47,980 bases of DNA from Alphaproteobacteria bacterium (GTDB lineage: Bacteria > Pseudomonadota > Alphaproteobacteria > SHVZ01), in assembly GCA_016869375.1 (NCBI GenBank), contig VGEH01000013.1:1-47980 (forward strand). The letters are read 5' to 3'. The stretch's first letter is position 1. Every line of letters starts with the position of its first letter. The notes under the pieces were generated by a model. The model saw only the letters and a program-made list of their open reading frames with translations. It was not told the origin of the DNA and ran no database searches. Position numbers and translations under genes: made by a program. Positions 16,973-26,674 of this stretch are shown piece by piece.

Positions 16973-18877
16973 TCACTTCGCTTCCGCCACGTTGGGATCG
17001 CCGATGTAGAAGGTGTCGGGGCGGTACATGCCGAAATGCGCGCCGGGCTCCCAGTTGAAGATGCCCTCGGTCGGCACGTTCTTGAACGCCTTGGCGATAA
17101 CCACAGGCTGCAGCGCGCCGGCGACGATGCCGATGGTGAACTGCTGGTCGGCGTGGATCTCGAGGATGCGCTTCCAGATGCGCGTGCGCTCCGCCTTGTC
17201 GGCGGTCGAGGCCCAGGCATGCTCGAGATCCTGCAGTTCCTTCGCTTCCGCGATGTCGACGGGCTCGCCCGACTTGCCCTTGGTCTCGCGGTGCTGGCCC
17301 CATTTGGACCATTGTAGCTGTTGCTGGTCGGAGACGACGTATTCTCGGGGATTGCTGTCGGCGTCGACGAGCGCGAACTCTGTTCCGAACCAGATGCACA
17401 TCACCGTCTCGCCGGCGAAGATGCGGTTCCGCATGACGTCGCGCTGCAGCCCTTTCGGATAGATCTTGATGCCGAGCTCGAGCCAGGAATCGTGGATCAG
17501 CTCGAGGATGTCGGTCTGCTCCGTCGACTCGCCGGCGCTCTCGACCACGACCTTCATCGGCCGCCCGTCGGGCAGCAGCCTGATGCCGCGGTGATCGCGC
17601 TTGGTCAGGCCGATCTCGTCGAGCAGCGCGTTGGCGGCCTTCAAGTCGAACTTCGCCCAGCGCTTGCGGAGATCGGCGTCGTAGAGCGGCGCGCCCGGCA
17701 GCACCGTGTTGTTCCCCTCGACGCCGAGCCCGTAATAGATGACCTGGTTGATCTCGTGCCGGTTGATGCCGAGCGAGAGCGCGCGGCGGAAGCGCACGTC
17801 GCGCAGCAGCGCCCGCCACATCGGATCGCTGACGTTGAGGTTGGGCATGATCGCCTGGTCGGCGCCGCGCGCCGTGCGCCAGAGCCTGACCTTGTAGCCG
17901 TTCCGCTGCTCCGCCTCCTTGAGGAAGGTGTAGTTGTCGAAGCGGAGATATCGGGCCTGCAGGTCGGTCTCGCCGGATCCGGTCTTCAGCGGCACGATCT
18001 TCCCGTCGGCGACCGACATCACCAGCTCGTCGAGATAAGGGAGCTGGCGCCCCTGGCTGTCGACGCGGTGGTAGTAGGGGTTGCGCTTGAAGACGAAACG
18101 GTCGGCCGGCGGCGCCGTCGCCAGCGTCCAGGGCTGGAGCGTCGGCATGTCCGGATTGTCGAGCCGGTACTGGTTGTCGCGGCGATTGTGCAGAACCGCC
18201 CAGTTGCGCAACCGCTCGTCGCGGACCTTCTTCTCAAGCTCGGCCGCCGGCGCGTATTTCTCGTGGAACTGCTTGAGGTAATGCGCCGGCGCGAAGATCT
18301 CGAGCGGACGCGGGTTGGCGAGCGCGGCGAGGAAGGACGGGTTCGGCTTCGACCAGGTGTAGCGGACGATCGTCGGCGACAGGATGTCGAAGATCGGCCG
18401 TTCGCCATCGACCAGAAGCTCGATCGGCAGGCCGGACGGACGCAGTCTCGGATTGCCGAACACGTCTTCCCAGGAGTAGCGGAAATCCTCGGTGGTGAAC
18501 GGGTGCCCGTCCGACCACTTGTGCCCGGGACGAAGATGGATGGTGAAGCGGCGCTCGCCCTCGACCTCGATCTTCTCGGCGATGTCTGGCTGCAGCTTGA
18601 AGTTCATGTCGTGCCCGATCAACCGGGCATAGCCGTAGACCACGGCGAAGCGCGTGTCGGAGGCGCCGCCGGCGATCATCCGCCAGCTGCCGCCATGCTT
18701 GCCGAGGGTCTGGAACGGATAGAGCCGCGCGACATCGGGACGCTCGGGCAGGCGATCCTTCACCGGCGGCAGCTGATTGTGGCTGACGGCATCGAGGAAG
18801 ATCGGCGTCTCGCGATAGGGCTGCGCCGAGGCCGCGAAGGCGGAGAAGACGAGAAGCGCCGCAATGACGAAGCGCAT
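16973..18877 (-). CDS. Peptide ABC transporter substrate-binding protein
   Basis: This 634-residue periplasmic protein has a signal peptide ([18 protein letters not shown]). The body is SBP_bac_5: FTIHLRPGHKWSDGHPFTTEDF near the N-terminus, then LPYLDELVMSVADG, DVRFRRALSLGINRHEINQV and LGIKIYPKGLQRDVMRNRIFAGE. This family delivers oligopeptides or peptide-like compounds to DppBC-type permeases. The length is at the long end of the family. Its start overlaps the ATPase gene stop by one base (TGATG). The ligand cannot be predicted. Confidence 0.92.
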   Translation of the reverse strand: MRFVIAALLVFSAFAASAQPYRETPIFLDAVSHNQLPPVKDRLPERPDVARLYPFQTLGKHGGSWRMIAGGASDTRFAVVYGYARLIGHDMNFKLQPDIAEKIEVEGERRFTIHLRPGHKWSDGHPFTTEDFRYSWEDVFGNPRLRPSGLPIELLVDGERPIFDILSPTIVRYTWSKPNPSFLAALANPRPLEIFAPAHYLKQFHEKYAPAAELEKKVRDERLRNWAVLHNRRDNQYRLDNPDMPTLQPWTLATAPPADRFVFKRNPYYHRVDSQGRQLPYLDELVMSVADGKIVPLKTGSGETDLQARYLRFDNYTFLKEAEQRNGYKVRLWRTARGADQAIMPNLNVSDPMWRALLRDVRFRRALSLGINRHEINQVIYYGLGVEGNNTVLPGAPLYDADLRKRWAKFDLKAANALLDEIGLTKRDHRGIRLLPDGRPMKVVVESAGESTEQTDILELIHDSWLELGIKIYPKGLQRDVMRNRIFAGETVMCIWFGTEFALVDADSNPREYVVSDQQQLQWSKWGQHRETKGKSGEPVDIAEAKELQDLEHAWASTADKAERTRIWKRILEIHADQQFTIGIVAGALQPVVIAKAFKNVPTEGIFNWEPGAHFGMYRPDTFYIGDPNVAEAK

Positions 18878-20769
18878 CACGCCACCTCCTTTAGATCGGG
18901 AACGGTGCTGGCGCGGACGTAGTGCCCGCCGCCGACATCGATCAGCTGCGGGCGGAGATCGCCCGAGATCCTGAACGGCTCCGCCCAGGCGGACGGGATC
19001 GAGGCCTTGCTGTCGACGACATGCGCGAAGTCGAGCTTGCGCTCGATGTCGGGCTCCGGCACCGCCGAGAGCAGCGCCTGGGTGTAGGGATGGATCGGGT
19101 TGCGGAACAGCATCTCGCGCGGCGCCACCTCGACCAGGCGGCCGGCGCACATCACCGCGATGCGGTGCGCGACATAGTCGACGACCGCGAGGTTGTGGCT
19201 GATGAAGAGATAGGTCAGGCCGAGCTGCTGCTGCAGATCCTTGAGCAGGTTCAGGATCTGCGCCTGGATCGAGACGTCGAGGGCCGAGACCGGCTCGTCG
19301 CAGATCAGGAGGTCGGGCCGGAGCGCGAGCGCGCGCGCGATGCAGATACGCTGGCGCTGACCGCCGGAGAAGCTGTGCGGATAGCGCTTGAGATAGCGCA
19401 CATCGAGGCCGACCAGCCGCATCAGTTCCTTCACGCGCTCGGCCCGCTCGTTCTCGTCGGTCATGCCGTGGATCAGCAGCGGCTCGGCGATGATATCGTA
19501 GACGGTCATGCGCGGGTTCAGCGATCCGAACGGATCCTGGAACACGTACTGCATCTTCTTGCGGAACTTCACGAGCTCGTCGCCCTGGAGCGCCAGCATG
19601 TCGACCGGCTTGCCGCGGTCGTTGAACACGACCTCGCCGGTATCGGGCTTGAGCGCACGCAGCAGGATCTTCGACAGCGTGGTCTTGCCGCAGCCGCTCT
19701 CGCCGACGAGGCCGAGGCATTCGCCGCGCTTGACCTCGAAGGAGACGTCGTCGACGGCGAGCACCTCGCCCGCTTCCTTGTTGCCGAACCAGGCAGTCTT
19801 GCGGATGCGGAAGCGCTTGCCGATGCCGCGCACGATCAGCAGCGGCCCCGCTGCGTCCGCGCCTTCCGGCCAGGCATCGGCCTTGGCCTCCATCAACCGG
19901 CTCTGCTCGCTCTTGATCTCGCGCAAGGGGATCAGGCGCTCCCCCGGCTCCATGCCGAAGCGCGGCACGGCGCGCATGAGCGCCTTGAGATAGGGATGCT
20001 CGGGCGCGCGGAAGATGTCCTCGACGGTGCCGGCCTCCATGACGCGGCCGCGATACATCACCACGACTTCCTGGGCGACGTTGGCGACGACGCCGAGATC
20101 GTGCGTGATCACCAGCACCGCCATGCCGAGCTCCTTCTGGAGATCGGCGATCAGCTTCAGGATCTGCGCCTGGATAGTGACGTCGAGCGCGGTCGTCGGC
20201 TCGTCGGCGATCAGCAGCGCCGGCCGGCAGATCAGCGCCATCGCGATCATCGCGCGCTGGCGGAGCCCGCCGGAAAGCTCGAAGGGATAGGTCTTGATCG
20301 CGCGCTTGGGATCCGGGAATCCCACCAGCCGCAAGGTCTCGCGCGTCGCGTCCAGCGCCTCGGCGCGGCTGACCGGCTTGTGCAGCTCCATGGTCTCGGC
20401 GATCTGGTCGCCGATCGTGTGCAGCGCCGAGAGCGAGGTCATCGGCTCCTGGAAGATGATCGAGATGCGGCCGCCGCGGATCGCGCGCATGCCTTTGCTG
20501 TCGGCCGGCATATGCGCGATGTCGTTGATGGTGCCGCCCTTCTCGGGATCGGCGAATAGGATCTGGCCGGAGGCGACGCGCGCCGCCTTCGGCAGGATGT
20601 TCATGATCGCCTGGCTGACGACGGTCTTGCCCGAGCCGGATTCGCCGACCAGCGCCGTGGTCTGGCCGTAGCGCACGCGGAAGCTGACACCGTCGACGGC
20701 GGCGAGCTGCCCCTCCGGCAGGTCGAAGACGATCTTGAGATCGTTGACGCGGAGAAGCGGGCTCATCAT
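18877..20769 (-). CDS. Peptide ABC transporter, fused double ATPase (DppD-DppF/YejF-like)
   Basis: This protein of about 630 residues carries two complete ABC ATPase domains. The first has [23 protein letters not shown] and [12 protein letters not shown]; the second has [24 protein letters not shown] and [12 protein letters not shown]. Each ends with the peptide-transporter tail ([24 protein letters not shown]). It powers the two permeases encoded downstream. Tandem ATGs at 20769 and 20766 are the probable starts; the upstream extension is low-complexity Arg/Ser and unlike the family. It starts 10 bp after the bPH-protein gene. Confidence 0.93.
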   Translation of the reverse strand: MMSPLLRVNDLKIVFDLPEGQLAAVDGVSFRVRYGQTTALVGESGSGKTVVSQAIMNILPKAARVASGQILFADPEKGGTINDIAHMPADSKGMRAIRGGRISIIFQEPMTSLSALHTIGDQIAETMELHKPVSRAEALDATRETLRLVGFPDPKRAIKTYPFELSGGLRQRAMIAMALICRPALLIADEPTTALDVTIQAQILKLIADLQKELGMAVLVITHDLGVVANVAQEVVVMYRGRVMEAGTVEDIFRAPEHPYLKALMRAVPRFGMEPGERLIPLREIKSEQSRLMEAKADAWPEGADAAGPLLIVRGIGKRFRIRKTAWFGNKEAGEVLAVDDVSFEVKRGECLGLVGESGCGKTTLSKILLRALKPDTGEVVFNDRGKPVDMLALQGDELVKFRKKMQYVFQDPFGSLNPRMTVYDIIAEPLLIHGMTDENERAERVKELMRLVGLDVRYLKRYPHSFSGGQRQRICIARALALRPDLLICDEPVSALDVSIQAQILNLLKDLQQQLGLTYLFISHNLAVVDYVAHRIAVMCAGRLVEVAPREMLFRNPIHPYTQALLSAVPEPDIERKLDFAHVVDSKASIPSAWAEPFRISGDLRPQLIDVGGGHYVRASTVPDLKEVA

Positions 20770-20779
20770 CGGGGTGGGA

Positions 20780-21271
20780 TCAATTCTGCGTCTTCGGCGG
20801 CTCGAAGCCGAGCGCGGCGAAGTTGGAGACCGACGCTTCCGAAAGCTCGAAGCCCTTGGCGCGCGCCGTCGTGTAGGCGCGGCGCGCGACTTCGGGGAAG
20901 CCATCGAGCGTCGAGTCGAAGCGGAGCTTGCCCGAAGGTCCACGCAGCACGAGCTGCATCCAGCCTTGGCTGCGGTCGCGCTTGGTCGAGTAGTAGTTGA
21001 GCTTCACTTCCTGCAGCTCCGACCAGGCGAGCTCGCCCTTCGACAGGCCGTGGACCACGACCTTCTGCTCGTCCATCTCGACCAGGGTGCGATGGCGGAG
21101 CCAGGTGCGGACGCCGAAGACCGCGAAGAGCAGCGCGAAGGGGCCGAGCACGTAGAGGACGGCCGAGCCCGCCGGCGCCATCAGGATCGGCAGGCCGGTG
21201 AGCGCGAGACCGAAGGCGGCGCGCGCATAGTCGCCGGTCATAGCCTTGGTCGGGTAGCGATGCTCGGTCAT
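20780..21271 (-). CDS. Two-TM membrane protein with bacterial PH-like domain
   Basis: This 163-residue protein has two close membrane segments (about 19-50: AAFGLALTGLPILM, VLYVLGPFALLFAVFG), then a cytoplasmic beta-rich part beginning RTLVEMDEQKVVVHGLSKGELAWSELQ. The strand pattern with W-S-E-L-Q resembles bacterial PH (bPH) domains. A helix near the end (ARRAYTTARAKGFEL) fits the same fold. Function is unknown. Its start overlaps the deacetylase-like gene stop by 4 bp (ATGA), and the peptide ABC transporter follows, so it is in the same operon. Confidence 0.65.
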   Translation of the reverse strand: MTEHRYPTKAMTGDYARAAFGLALTGLPILMAPAGSAVLYVLGPFALLFAVFGVRTWLRHRTLVEMDEQKVVVHGLSKGELAWSELQEVKLNYYSTKRDRSQGWMQLVLRGPSGKLRFDSTLDGFPEVARRAYTTARAKGFELSEASVSNFAALGFEPPKTQN

Positions 21272-22008
21272 GCGGGCGCGAGTCCGAAAGCTTGGGCCGG
21301 CGTCAGCCAGCGAATGGCGGGATGCGCGCGCGTCACCTTGAAGAGCTTTTCGAGGAAGCCCCAGGCCGGCGCGTCATGGACGAGGTGATGGGTGAGCACG
21401 CCGGTCGGCTCGGCCGCATCGGCACGGCCCTGCCGGCGATCGGCGAGGTGACCGAGGATGGCGCCGACCGCGAGATCGTCACCGGCGAAACGGCGCTCGC
21501 ACCAGTCGATGATGTCGGCATGGGTGTTGACCTGGACGAGGCCCGGCGCGGCTTCGGCGCGCTCGCGCGGCTTGAAGGTCGAGAGGCCGCGAAAGCCGAT
21601 TCCGGGCAGCAGCGCGACCACCTCCGGCGCGATCCGGTTCCAGGGCGGTGCCAGCACCGGCAGCACGCGCCCGGCGAAGAGATCGAGAAGCCGGCGGCGG
21701 CCGGTCGCGAGCTCGCCTGCCACGCTTGCCGCGGGCCGATCGGGGCCGAGCTCGGCCTTCTTCTTCACGCCGTGATTGGTATGGGCATAGCCGTGCTGGA
21801 GAAGCGCCAGGCCCGGCAGGGAGGCCTCCGCGGTCTTCGGCACGACCGCCAGCGCCGGGACCACGCCATGGGCGCGGCCGAGGGCGTTCAAGCGATCGAG
21901 GGCATCGCTCGGCGCGATGGCGTCGTCGTCGCGCCACCACAGCGTCGCCAGCCGTTCCGCCTTCCCCCAGGCATCCAGCTCCCGCCCCAGATCCTCCCAG
22001 ACGCCCAT
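21268..22008 (-). CDS. Polysaccharide deacetylase-like protein
   Basis: This 246-residue protein has WWRDDDAIAPSDALDRL near the N-terminus, the D-D metal/catalytic motif of NodB-type carbohydrate esterases. LLQHGYAHTNHGVKKKAELG supplies the H-x3-H type motif. PVLAPPWNRIAPEVVALLPGIGFRGLSTF is the conserved PPW segment. No signal peptide is visible, which is typical of this cytoplasmic-looking branch. GGAG 8 bp before the ATG at 22008 supports that start over a GTG at 22023. It is the first gene of the unit leading to the peptide ABC transporter; whether the two share a substrate is unknown. Confidence 0.8.
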   Translation of the reverse strand: MGVWEDLGRELDAWGKAERLATLWWRDDDAIAPSDALDRLNALGRAHGVVPALAVVPKTAEASLPGLALLQHGYAHTNHGVKKKAELGPDRPAASVAGELATGRRRLLDLFAGRVLPVLAPPWNRIAPEVVALLPGIGFRGLSTFKPRERAEAAPGLVQVNTHADIIDWCERRFAGDDLAVGAILGHLADRRQGRADAAEPTGVLTHHLVHDAPAWGFLEKLFKVTRAHPAIRWLTPAQAFGLAPA

Positions 22009-22074
22009 AAATCTCCAGCTCACCCGGTTGGCCCGAGACTATATCCCCGCATCTGTCGGTTTCCAGCCGGAAAA

Positions 22075-22089
22075 CCCGGAACTTCCGGG
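22075..22089. promoter_or_regulatory. Inverted repeat in a divergent promoter region (possible operator)
   Basis: CCCGGAA-C-TTCCGGG is a perfect 7 bp inverted repeat around one base, and CCCGGAAG recurs at 22103-22110. It lies between the divergent deacetylase-operon and SH3-protein genes, just upstream of a candidate promoter. An operator role is inferred; a transcribed hairpin is also possible. Confidence 0.35.
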
Positions 22090-22098
22090 TGCAAATCC

Positions 22099-22128
22099 TT
22101 GACCCGGAAGGCTCTCCGCACCTAAACA
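22099..22128 (+). promoter_or_regulatory. Candidate sigma-70 promoter of the SH3-protein gene
   Basis: TTGACC (22099-22104) and TAAACA (22123-22128) are spaced by 18 bp, 32 bp upstream of the ATG at 22161. Both boxes are near consensus for a high-GC genome. This is pattern matching only. Confidence 0.4.
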
Positions 22129-22160
22129 GGGTAAGTGAACGGGTGTCCTTCAGGACCGGC

Positions 22161-22661
22161 ATGACGCGTCGACTGGCCGTCCTCTTAACCCTGCTTCTCC
22201 TTGGTCTCCCAGCCCTCGACCTGCGTCCGGCGGTCGCCGCGAGCGAGAGCGGCCTGCCCGTCCCGCGGTTCGTCTCGCTGCGCTCGGGCGAGGTGAATCT
22301 CAGGACCGGCCCCGGCACGCGCTATCCGATCGAATGGGTGCTGACCAAGCGCTCGCTCCCGGTCGAGGTGATCCAGGAATTCGATACCTGGCGGCAGATC
22401 CGCGACCATCAGGGCTCGGTCGGCTGGGTCCAGTCGAGTTTTTTGACGGGCCGGCGCACGCTGCTCGTCACCGGCGAGACGCGAAAGCTCCGCTCGGACC
22501 GCAAGGACGATGCATCGACGGTGGCGATGGCCGAACCCGGCGTCGTCGGCCGCCTGCTCGAGTGCCGCGAGACCTGGTGCCGCGCCGAGATCGGCGGCTA
22601 CAAGGGCTGGCTCAAGCGCTCCGAGTTCTGGGGCGCGTATCCGGACGAAGTGGTGAAGTAG
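22161..22661 (+). CDS. Exported bacterial SH3-domain protein
   Basis: This 166-residue protein has a signal peptide (MTRRLAVLLTLLLLGLPALDLRPAVAAS) and two SH3_4-type modules. The first is RFVSLRSGEVNLRTGPGTRYP through WRQIRDHQGSVGWVQSSFLTGRR. The second runs from LLVTGETRKLRSDRKDD to WCRAEIGGYKGWLKRSEFWG. Such alphaproteobacterial proteins are periplasmic and probably bind peptidoglycan or other ligands through the SH3 folds. The start at 22161 is chosen because the signal peptide begins there. A zinc-ribbon gene follows by 38 bp. Confidence 0.88.
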   Translation: MTRRLAVLLTLLLLGLPALDLRPAVAASESGLPVPRFVSLRSGEVNLRTGPGTRYPIEWVLTKRSLPVEVIQEFDTWRQIRDHQGSVGWVQSSFLTGRRTLLVTGETRKLRSDRKDDASTVAMAEPGVVGRLLECRETWCRAEIGGYKGWLKRSEFWGAYPDEVVK

Positions 22662-22699
22662 GAAAGCAGTTCCGCAGACAAGGCCAAGGGAGGGAAGAG

Positions 22700-22954
22700 A
22701 TGAAGGCTTCAACCTGCGCAACGTGCGGCGGAACCGAATTCGGCGTTAAGCTCCAGTCGATCAACGACAGCAAGTACGAGTTCGCATTCATCCAGTGCGC
22801 CGGGTGCGGTGTGCCCGTCGGCATCTTCGAGGAGAAGCATGTCGGCCATACGCTCGAAGGAATCATCGGCGGCTTGCGGCAGATGAACGAGCGTATCGAG
22901 CGCATCGAAAAGATGACAGCCGCGATCGGCAGGATGCTCGAAGGACGGCGCTAA
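22700..22954 (+). CDS. Small zinc-ribbon/coiled-coil protein
   Basis: This 84-residue protein begins MKASTCATCGGTEFGVKLQS and has a second pair in FIQCAGCGVPVGIFEE, so a Cys4 zinc ribbon (C-x2-C ... C-x2-C) occupies residues 1-45. The rest is a heptad-like helix (GLRQMNERIERIEKMTAAIGRML) likely to form a coiled coil. AGGGA ahead of the ATG supports the start. I do not recognise a named family; nucleic-acid or protein binding is plausible. It is probably cotranscribed with the SH3 gene. Confidence 0.75.
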   Translation: MKASTCATCGGTEFGVKLQSINDSKYEFAFIQCAGCGVPVGIFEEKHVGHTLEGIIGGLRQMNERIERIEKMTAAIGRMLEGRR

Positions 22955-22961
22955 CGCGCTC

Positions 22962-23798
22962 TTAGGCGACCAGCGATAGTGCGTTGGCGGCGGCGCGCGA
23001 GGCGCGGCTGACGGCTTCGTCGGTGCGGCTGTAGGCGGACGCGGCGGCGGCAGCGGCGCGGCGGTCGGCGCCTTCGGCAGCGGCCGTGGCACCCGCGGCG
23101 GCATCATTGGCAGGCTCACTGCCCGGCGGCTTCGGCCCGACGATCTCCGGCTGCGACTGCGTCTGACCCTGTTGCGCCGCGGCTTCGGCGGCCTTGGCGT
23201 CGGATTCCGACTTCGCCGCCGCGGCCTCCTCGCGATCCTGCGCGGCACCTTCGGCCAGGGCCTGCGCCTTCATCTGCGCCGCGGCGGCGGCGACGGCGCG
23301 GTCTTGTCCGGAGGGGTCGGCGGGAGCGAGCGCGGCGGCGCGGATCTGGTCGGCCTTGCGGGCCGTCTCCTCGGGCGTACTGCCCGGGCTCAGATCGATC
23401 GAGACCTCGCCGCCTACGGCATAGCGTCGGCCGTCCGGTCCCTGCTGATAGGTGAAGGTCGGCGATCCGGCATATTGTCCGCCAGCAGCGGCATGAGCTG
23501 ATTCATGCGCGCGGACCTCGCGGTCGCGCGCCTGCAACTTGGCGACGACTTCTTTCTCTTCCGGGGTGAGCTCGCCGCCTGGCGAATCTTCGCTCTCCTT
23601 GGTGTCTTCGACACCCTGGAGCGCCTGCAGGGAATCGCCGGAAAACGGCTTGCCGCCCACGCCAGTCAGCGGCGGAGCCTGCTCCGTACGAGCCGGCAGT
23701 CCGGTTTCTTCGAAGGCCGCGCCGTCTTGAAGGGCTCTGCCCCTCTGGGTCGAAACGAGTCCGAGCCCACCGACGACTTGGCCGATCTCCAGCGCCAT
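22962..23798 (-). CDS. Putative SprA-related metalloprotease (CJM1_0395 type)
   Basis: This 278-residue protein has a low-complexity N-terminus, then [20 protein letters not shown] followed by [11 protein letters not shown]. The HESAH at 98-102 fits the zinc HExxH motif. [25 protein letters not shown] and [24 protein letters not shown] are conserved in the SprA-related family (PF12118). The C-terminal half is Ala/Glu/Gln-rich and probably disordered or helical. Protease activity is inferred from the motif. No signal peptide is obvious. It converges with the zinc-ribbon gene. Confidence 0.8.
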   Translation of the reverse strand: MALEIGQVVGGLGLVSTQRGRALQDGAAFEETGLPARTEQAPPLTGVGGKPFSGDSLQALQGVEDTKESEDSPGGELTPEEKEVVAKLQARDREVRAHESAHAAAGGQYAGSPTFTYQQGPDGRRYAVGGEVSIDLSPGSTPEETARKADQIRAAALAPADPSGQDRAVAAAAAQMKAQALAEGAAQDREEAAAAKSESDAKAAEAAAQQGQTQSQPEIVGPKPPGSEPANDAAAGATAAAEGADRRAAAAAASAYSRTDEAVSRASRAAANALSLVA

Positions 23799-23911
23799 TC
23801 AGGCACCCTCTTCGGCCCCGGGCCGCCCTTGCAGCCGGGAAGGTCTTCTACCCCACCGTAAACAAGCGTAGCGGCGGCACCCGACCCTGTCAAAAAAATC
23901 GCCGTGAGCGG

Positions 23912-26674
23912 TTAACGAGTGGGCCTAATTCTTGATATAGAAAGAAACTCCTGCGTCCCCCGGATCGCCTCGGCAAGCCCCACCCGCTGGACCTCGACCC
24001 CCTCGGGGAAGGCGGCAGCCAGCCGCGAGGGCAGCGCCTTGTCGAGCATGACGAAGACGCCGATGTCGTCGGCGCGGCGGATCAGCCGGCCGAAGGCCTG
24101 CTTCAGGCGAAAGCGCGTGACCCGCTCGTCATAGGCCTTCTCTCCGAAAGCCTTCCGCCGGGCGCGGTGCAGGATGTCGGGGCGCGGCCAGGGCACGCGG
24201 TCGAAGACGATGAGGCGAAGCGAGCGGCCGGGCACGTCGACGCCGTCGCGCACGGCATCGGTGCCGAGCAGGCAGCTCTCCGGCTCGGCGCGGAAGATGT
24301 CGATCAGGGTCGCCGTGTCGAGCCCGTCGACATGCTGGGCATAAAGCGAAAGCCCGGCCTGCTCGAGCGGCTCGGCGATACGCGCATGTACCTCGCGCAA
24401 GCGCCGGATCGCGGTGAAGAGGCCCAGCCCGCCGCCGCCGGATGCGAGGAACAGCGCGCGATAGGCGGAGGCCACCTGGGCGAAGTCGCGCTTGTCGACG
24501 TCGGTCACGACATAGATGCGCGTCTGCTTCGGATAGTCGAAGGGCGAGGCCACCGCCGCCCGCATCGCCGGCACCGCGAGATGGCGCGCGCCCGACGACG
24601 ACTCCGCCGCGGCCCAGTCGAGTTCGACCAGGCCGGTCGCATCCCTGAGCGTCGCCGAGGTGACAACGACGCCATGCGCCGGCTTCAGCACGGTCTCCGT
24701 GAAGGGCACGGTCGGATCGACCCAGTGGCGATGCAGCCCGACATCGAGGTCGCGCGCCTCGATGCGGTAGACCTGCAGCCAGTCGACGAATTCCGGCGGC
24801 GTCGGCGCGGCGAGCGATTCCAGCATAGAGATCCAGCCGTCGAGCACGCCCTCGATGCGCCTGTTGATCGTGCGCGCCATCGCTTCAAGCCTGAGGCGCA
24901 TCGCGGTGTCGAGCTCTTCCGCATCGTCGTCGAGCCGGGCCTTCAGCCGATCGCGGAGCCGCGCCAGTGGACGGCGGATCTCCTGCAACGCAGCACGCAA
25001 ACGTGCGGCGGCAGCGACCAAGCCCTCGATCGGCGGCTGCGCATCGGCCTCGATGCCATAAGCATTCTCGGTCTCGGTGGCGCGCGCGAAGACCTGCTGG
25101 CGGCAGAGCGCGAGAAAGCCTTCGGTGACGCCCATCGGCCGGCCTTCCGCGATGCGCGTGAGCCAACCTTCGGACGGCAGCACGCGGGCCGCCTCGAGCG
25201 CCTCGTCGAGCGCCTTCTTGCCTTCCTCGTCATCGACGACGAGATCTTCGACGCGGCGCTGCAGCCCGCGGCCGCGGGCGCGCCGGCTCCCTTCCGGCCC
25301 CCGGATCCAGCGCTTGAGCTCGACCGCTTCCAGCCCGGACAGCGCCAGCGAGAAGGCGGAATCCGCGGCGTCGAAGACGTGATGGCCTTCGTCGAAGACC
25401 AGGCGATGCGAGAGCGAGCCATCCGCCATGCCCCCCGTGGCGGCGATATTCATCACCAGCGCATGGTTGGCGACGACCAGCCGCGCCCGCCGGGAGCGTC
25501 GTATCGCGCGCTCGATGAAGCACTTCGTGTAGTGCGTGCAGGCGGAGTAGACGCATTCGCCGCGCCGGTCGGTGAGACCCAGCGCACGGCCGCGGCCGAC
25601 GAGATCGGCAAGCCAGCCGGGAAAGTCGCCGCCGACCATGTCGCCGTCGTGCGTCGCGCCCGCCCAGCGCGCCAGCAGGCCCAAGGGAATAGCGTTGTCC
25701 GGATTGCTGCGGACGTTGCGCACCGCCTCCTCGAAGTTGAGCAGGCAGAGATAGTTCTCGCGACCCTTCCTTATGACGACGTTCAGCGTCTTGTCGGACG
25801 GGATCGGATAGAGGCGGTCAAGCTCGCCGTCGATCTGGTGCTGGAGATTCCGAGTGTATGTGGAGAACCAGACCGAGCCTTCGTTCTTCTCCGCCCAGAC
25901 GCTGGCCGGCGCGACATAGCCCAGCGTCTTGCCGACGCCGGTGCCGGCCTCGGCCAGCACCATGCGCGGCTCCTCCTCGCGCTCGCGCGGAAGGAAGGCG
26001 GCGGAAACGGCCGACGCATAATCGGCCTGCGACGGACGCGGCTCGGACCGGTCGCCAAGCAGGCGCGTCAGGCGCGCACGCGCTTCCGACGGATCGACCG
26101 GCTGGCTGCCGGGCGGCGCCGGCGGCGCATGCTCCTGCCATTCCGGCAGACGCCGCCAGACCTCGAGCGCCGCCGTATGTGCGCGGTCGGAAGGATCGAT
26201 GCCGAGCGCGGCCAGCACCGCCGGTCCCCAGGACCAGCCGGCCGCGGCCATGACCTTGGCGATCGCCTCGGTTTCGATCTCGCGATCGAGGGCGAGCTCG
26301 GTGAGCAGCGCCCGGGCGACGGCATAGAGCGCCGCCGCCTCGCCCTCCGCGCTCTCCGGCACGTCGAGCCCGGCCGCCTCGGCGAGACCGCGCGGCGTCG
26401 GCGGAGCGAATCGCGCCGGGCGCACGAAGGCGAAGAGCTCGACCACGTCGTGTCCGGCAACCGCATGCCCGAGGCGGCGCCCGATCGCCTTGCCATGACA
26501 AAGGAACGGCCGCGCGCCCGCTTCGAAGCGCCGAACCGCCTCGCTTTTCGCCAGCGTCTCGACATCGCCTTCGGGGTTCAGCCACACCACGCCCGCCGCA
26601 CGCAGCACAACCGCCGGCGCCTCCGGCAGAAGAACGCGGCGCTGAAGCGGTGCATGGGCGGGCGGCGACGTCAT
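23912..26674 (-). CDS. DinG-like ATP-dependent DNA helicase (XPD/Rad3 superfamily 2)
   Basis: This protein of about 920 residues is a DinG-family 5'-3' helicase. Walker A is AEAGTGVGKTLGY (about 242-254). The DEAH-type box is LVFDEGHHVFDAAD. Four Cys residues (ENYLCLLN, then ECVYSACTHYTKCF) are placed like the 4Fe-4S ligands of DinG/XPD. Motif VI is FGRLIRRADDIG. The first 200 residues form an alphaproteobacterial extension with AGHDVVELFAFVRPARFAPP, possibly a decayed exonuclease-like domain. It likely resolves R-loops or repair intermediates. The start at 26674 is preferred over a GTG at 26692, but this is uncertain. Confidence 0.9.
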   Translation of the reverse strand: MTSPPAHAPLQRRVLLPEAPAVVLRAAGVVWLNPEGDVETLAKSEAVRRFEAGARPFLCHGKAIGRRLGHAVAGHDVVELFAFVRPARFAPPTPRGLAEAAGLDVPESAEGEAAALYAVARALLTELALDREIETEAIAKVMAAAGWSWGPAVLAALGIDPSDRAHTAALEVWRRLPEWQEHAPPAPPGSQPVDPSEARARLTRLLGDRSEPRPSQADYASAVSAAFLPREREEEPRMVLAEAGTGVGKTLGYVAPASVWAEKNEGSVWFSTYTRNLQHQIDGELDRLYPIPSDKTLNVVIRKGRENYLCLLNFEEAVRNVRSNPDNAIPLGLLARWAGATHDGDMVGGDFPGWLADLVGRGRALGLTDRRGECVYSACTHYTKCFIERAIRRSRRARLVVANHALVMNIAATGGMADGSLSHRLVFDEGHHVFDAADSAFSLALSGLEAVELKRWIRGPEGSRRARGRGLQRRVEDLVVDDEEGKKALDEALEAARVLPSEGWLTRIAEGRPMGVTEGFLALCRQQVFARATETENAYGIEADAQPPIEGLVAAAARLRAALQEIRRPLARLRDRLKARLDDDAEELDTAMRLRLEAMARTINRRIEGVLDGWISMLESLAAPTPPEFVDWLQVYRIEARDLDVGLHRHWVDPTVPFTETVLKPAHGVVVTSATLRDATGLVELDWAAAESSSGARHLAVPAMRAAVASPFDYPKQTRIYVVTDVDKRDFAQVASAYRALFLASGGGGLGLFTAIRRLREVHARIAEPLEQAGLSLYAQHVDGLDTATLIDIFRAEPESCLLGTDAVRDGVDVPGRSLRLIVFDRVPWPRPDILHRARRKAFGEKAYDERVTRFRLKQAFGRLIRRADDIGVFVMLDKALPSRLAAAFPEGVEVQRVGLAEAIRGTQEFLSISRIRPTR

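Noticed and set aside
23892..23898. A run of seven A (T on the coding strand) after the helicase gene as a terminator
   Set aside because: The stem before it is only about 3-4 bp (CGC..GCG), too weak to call.
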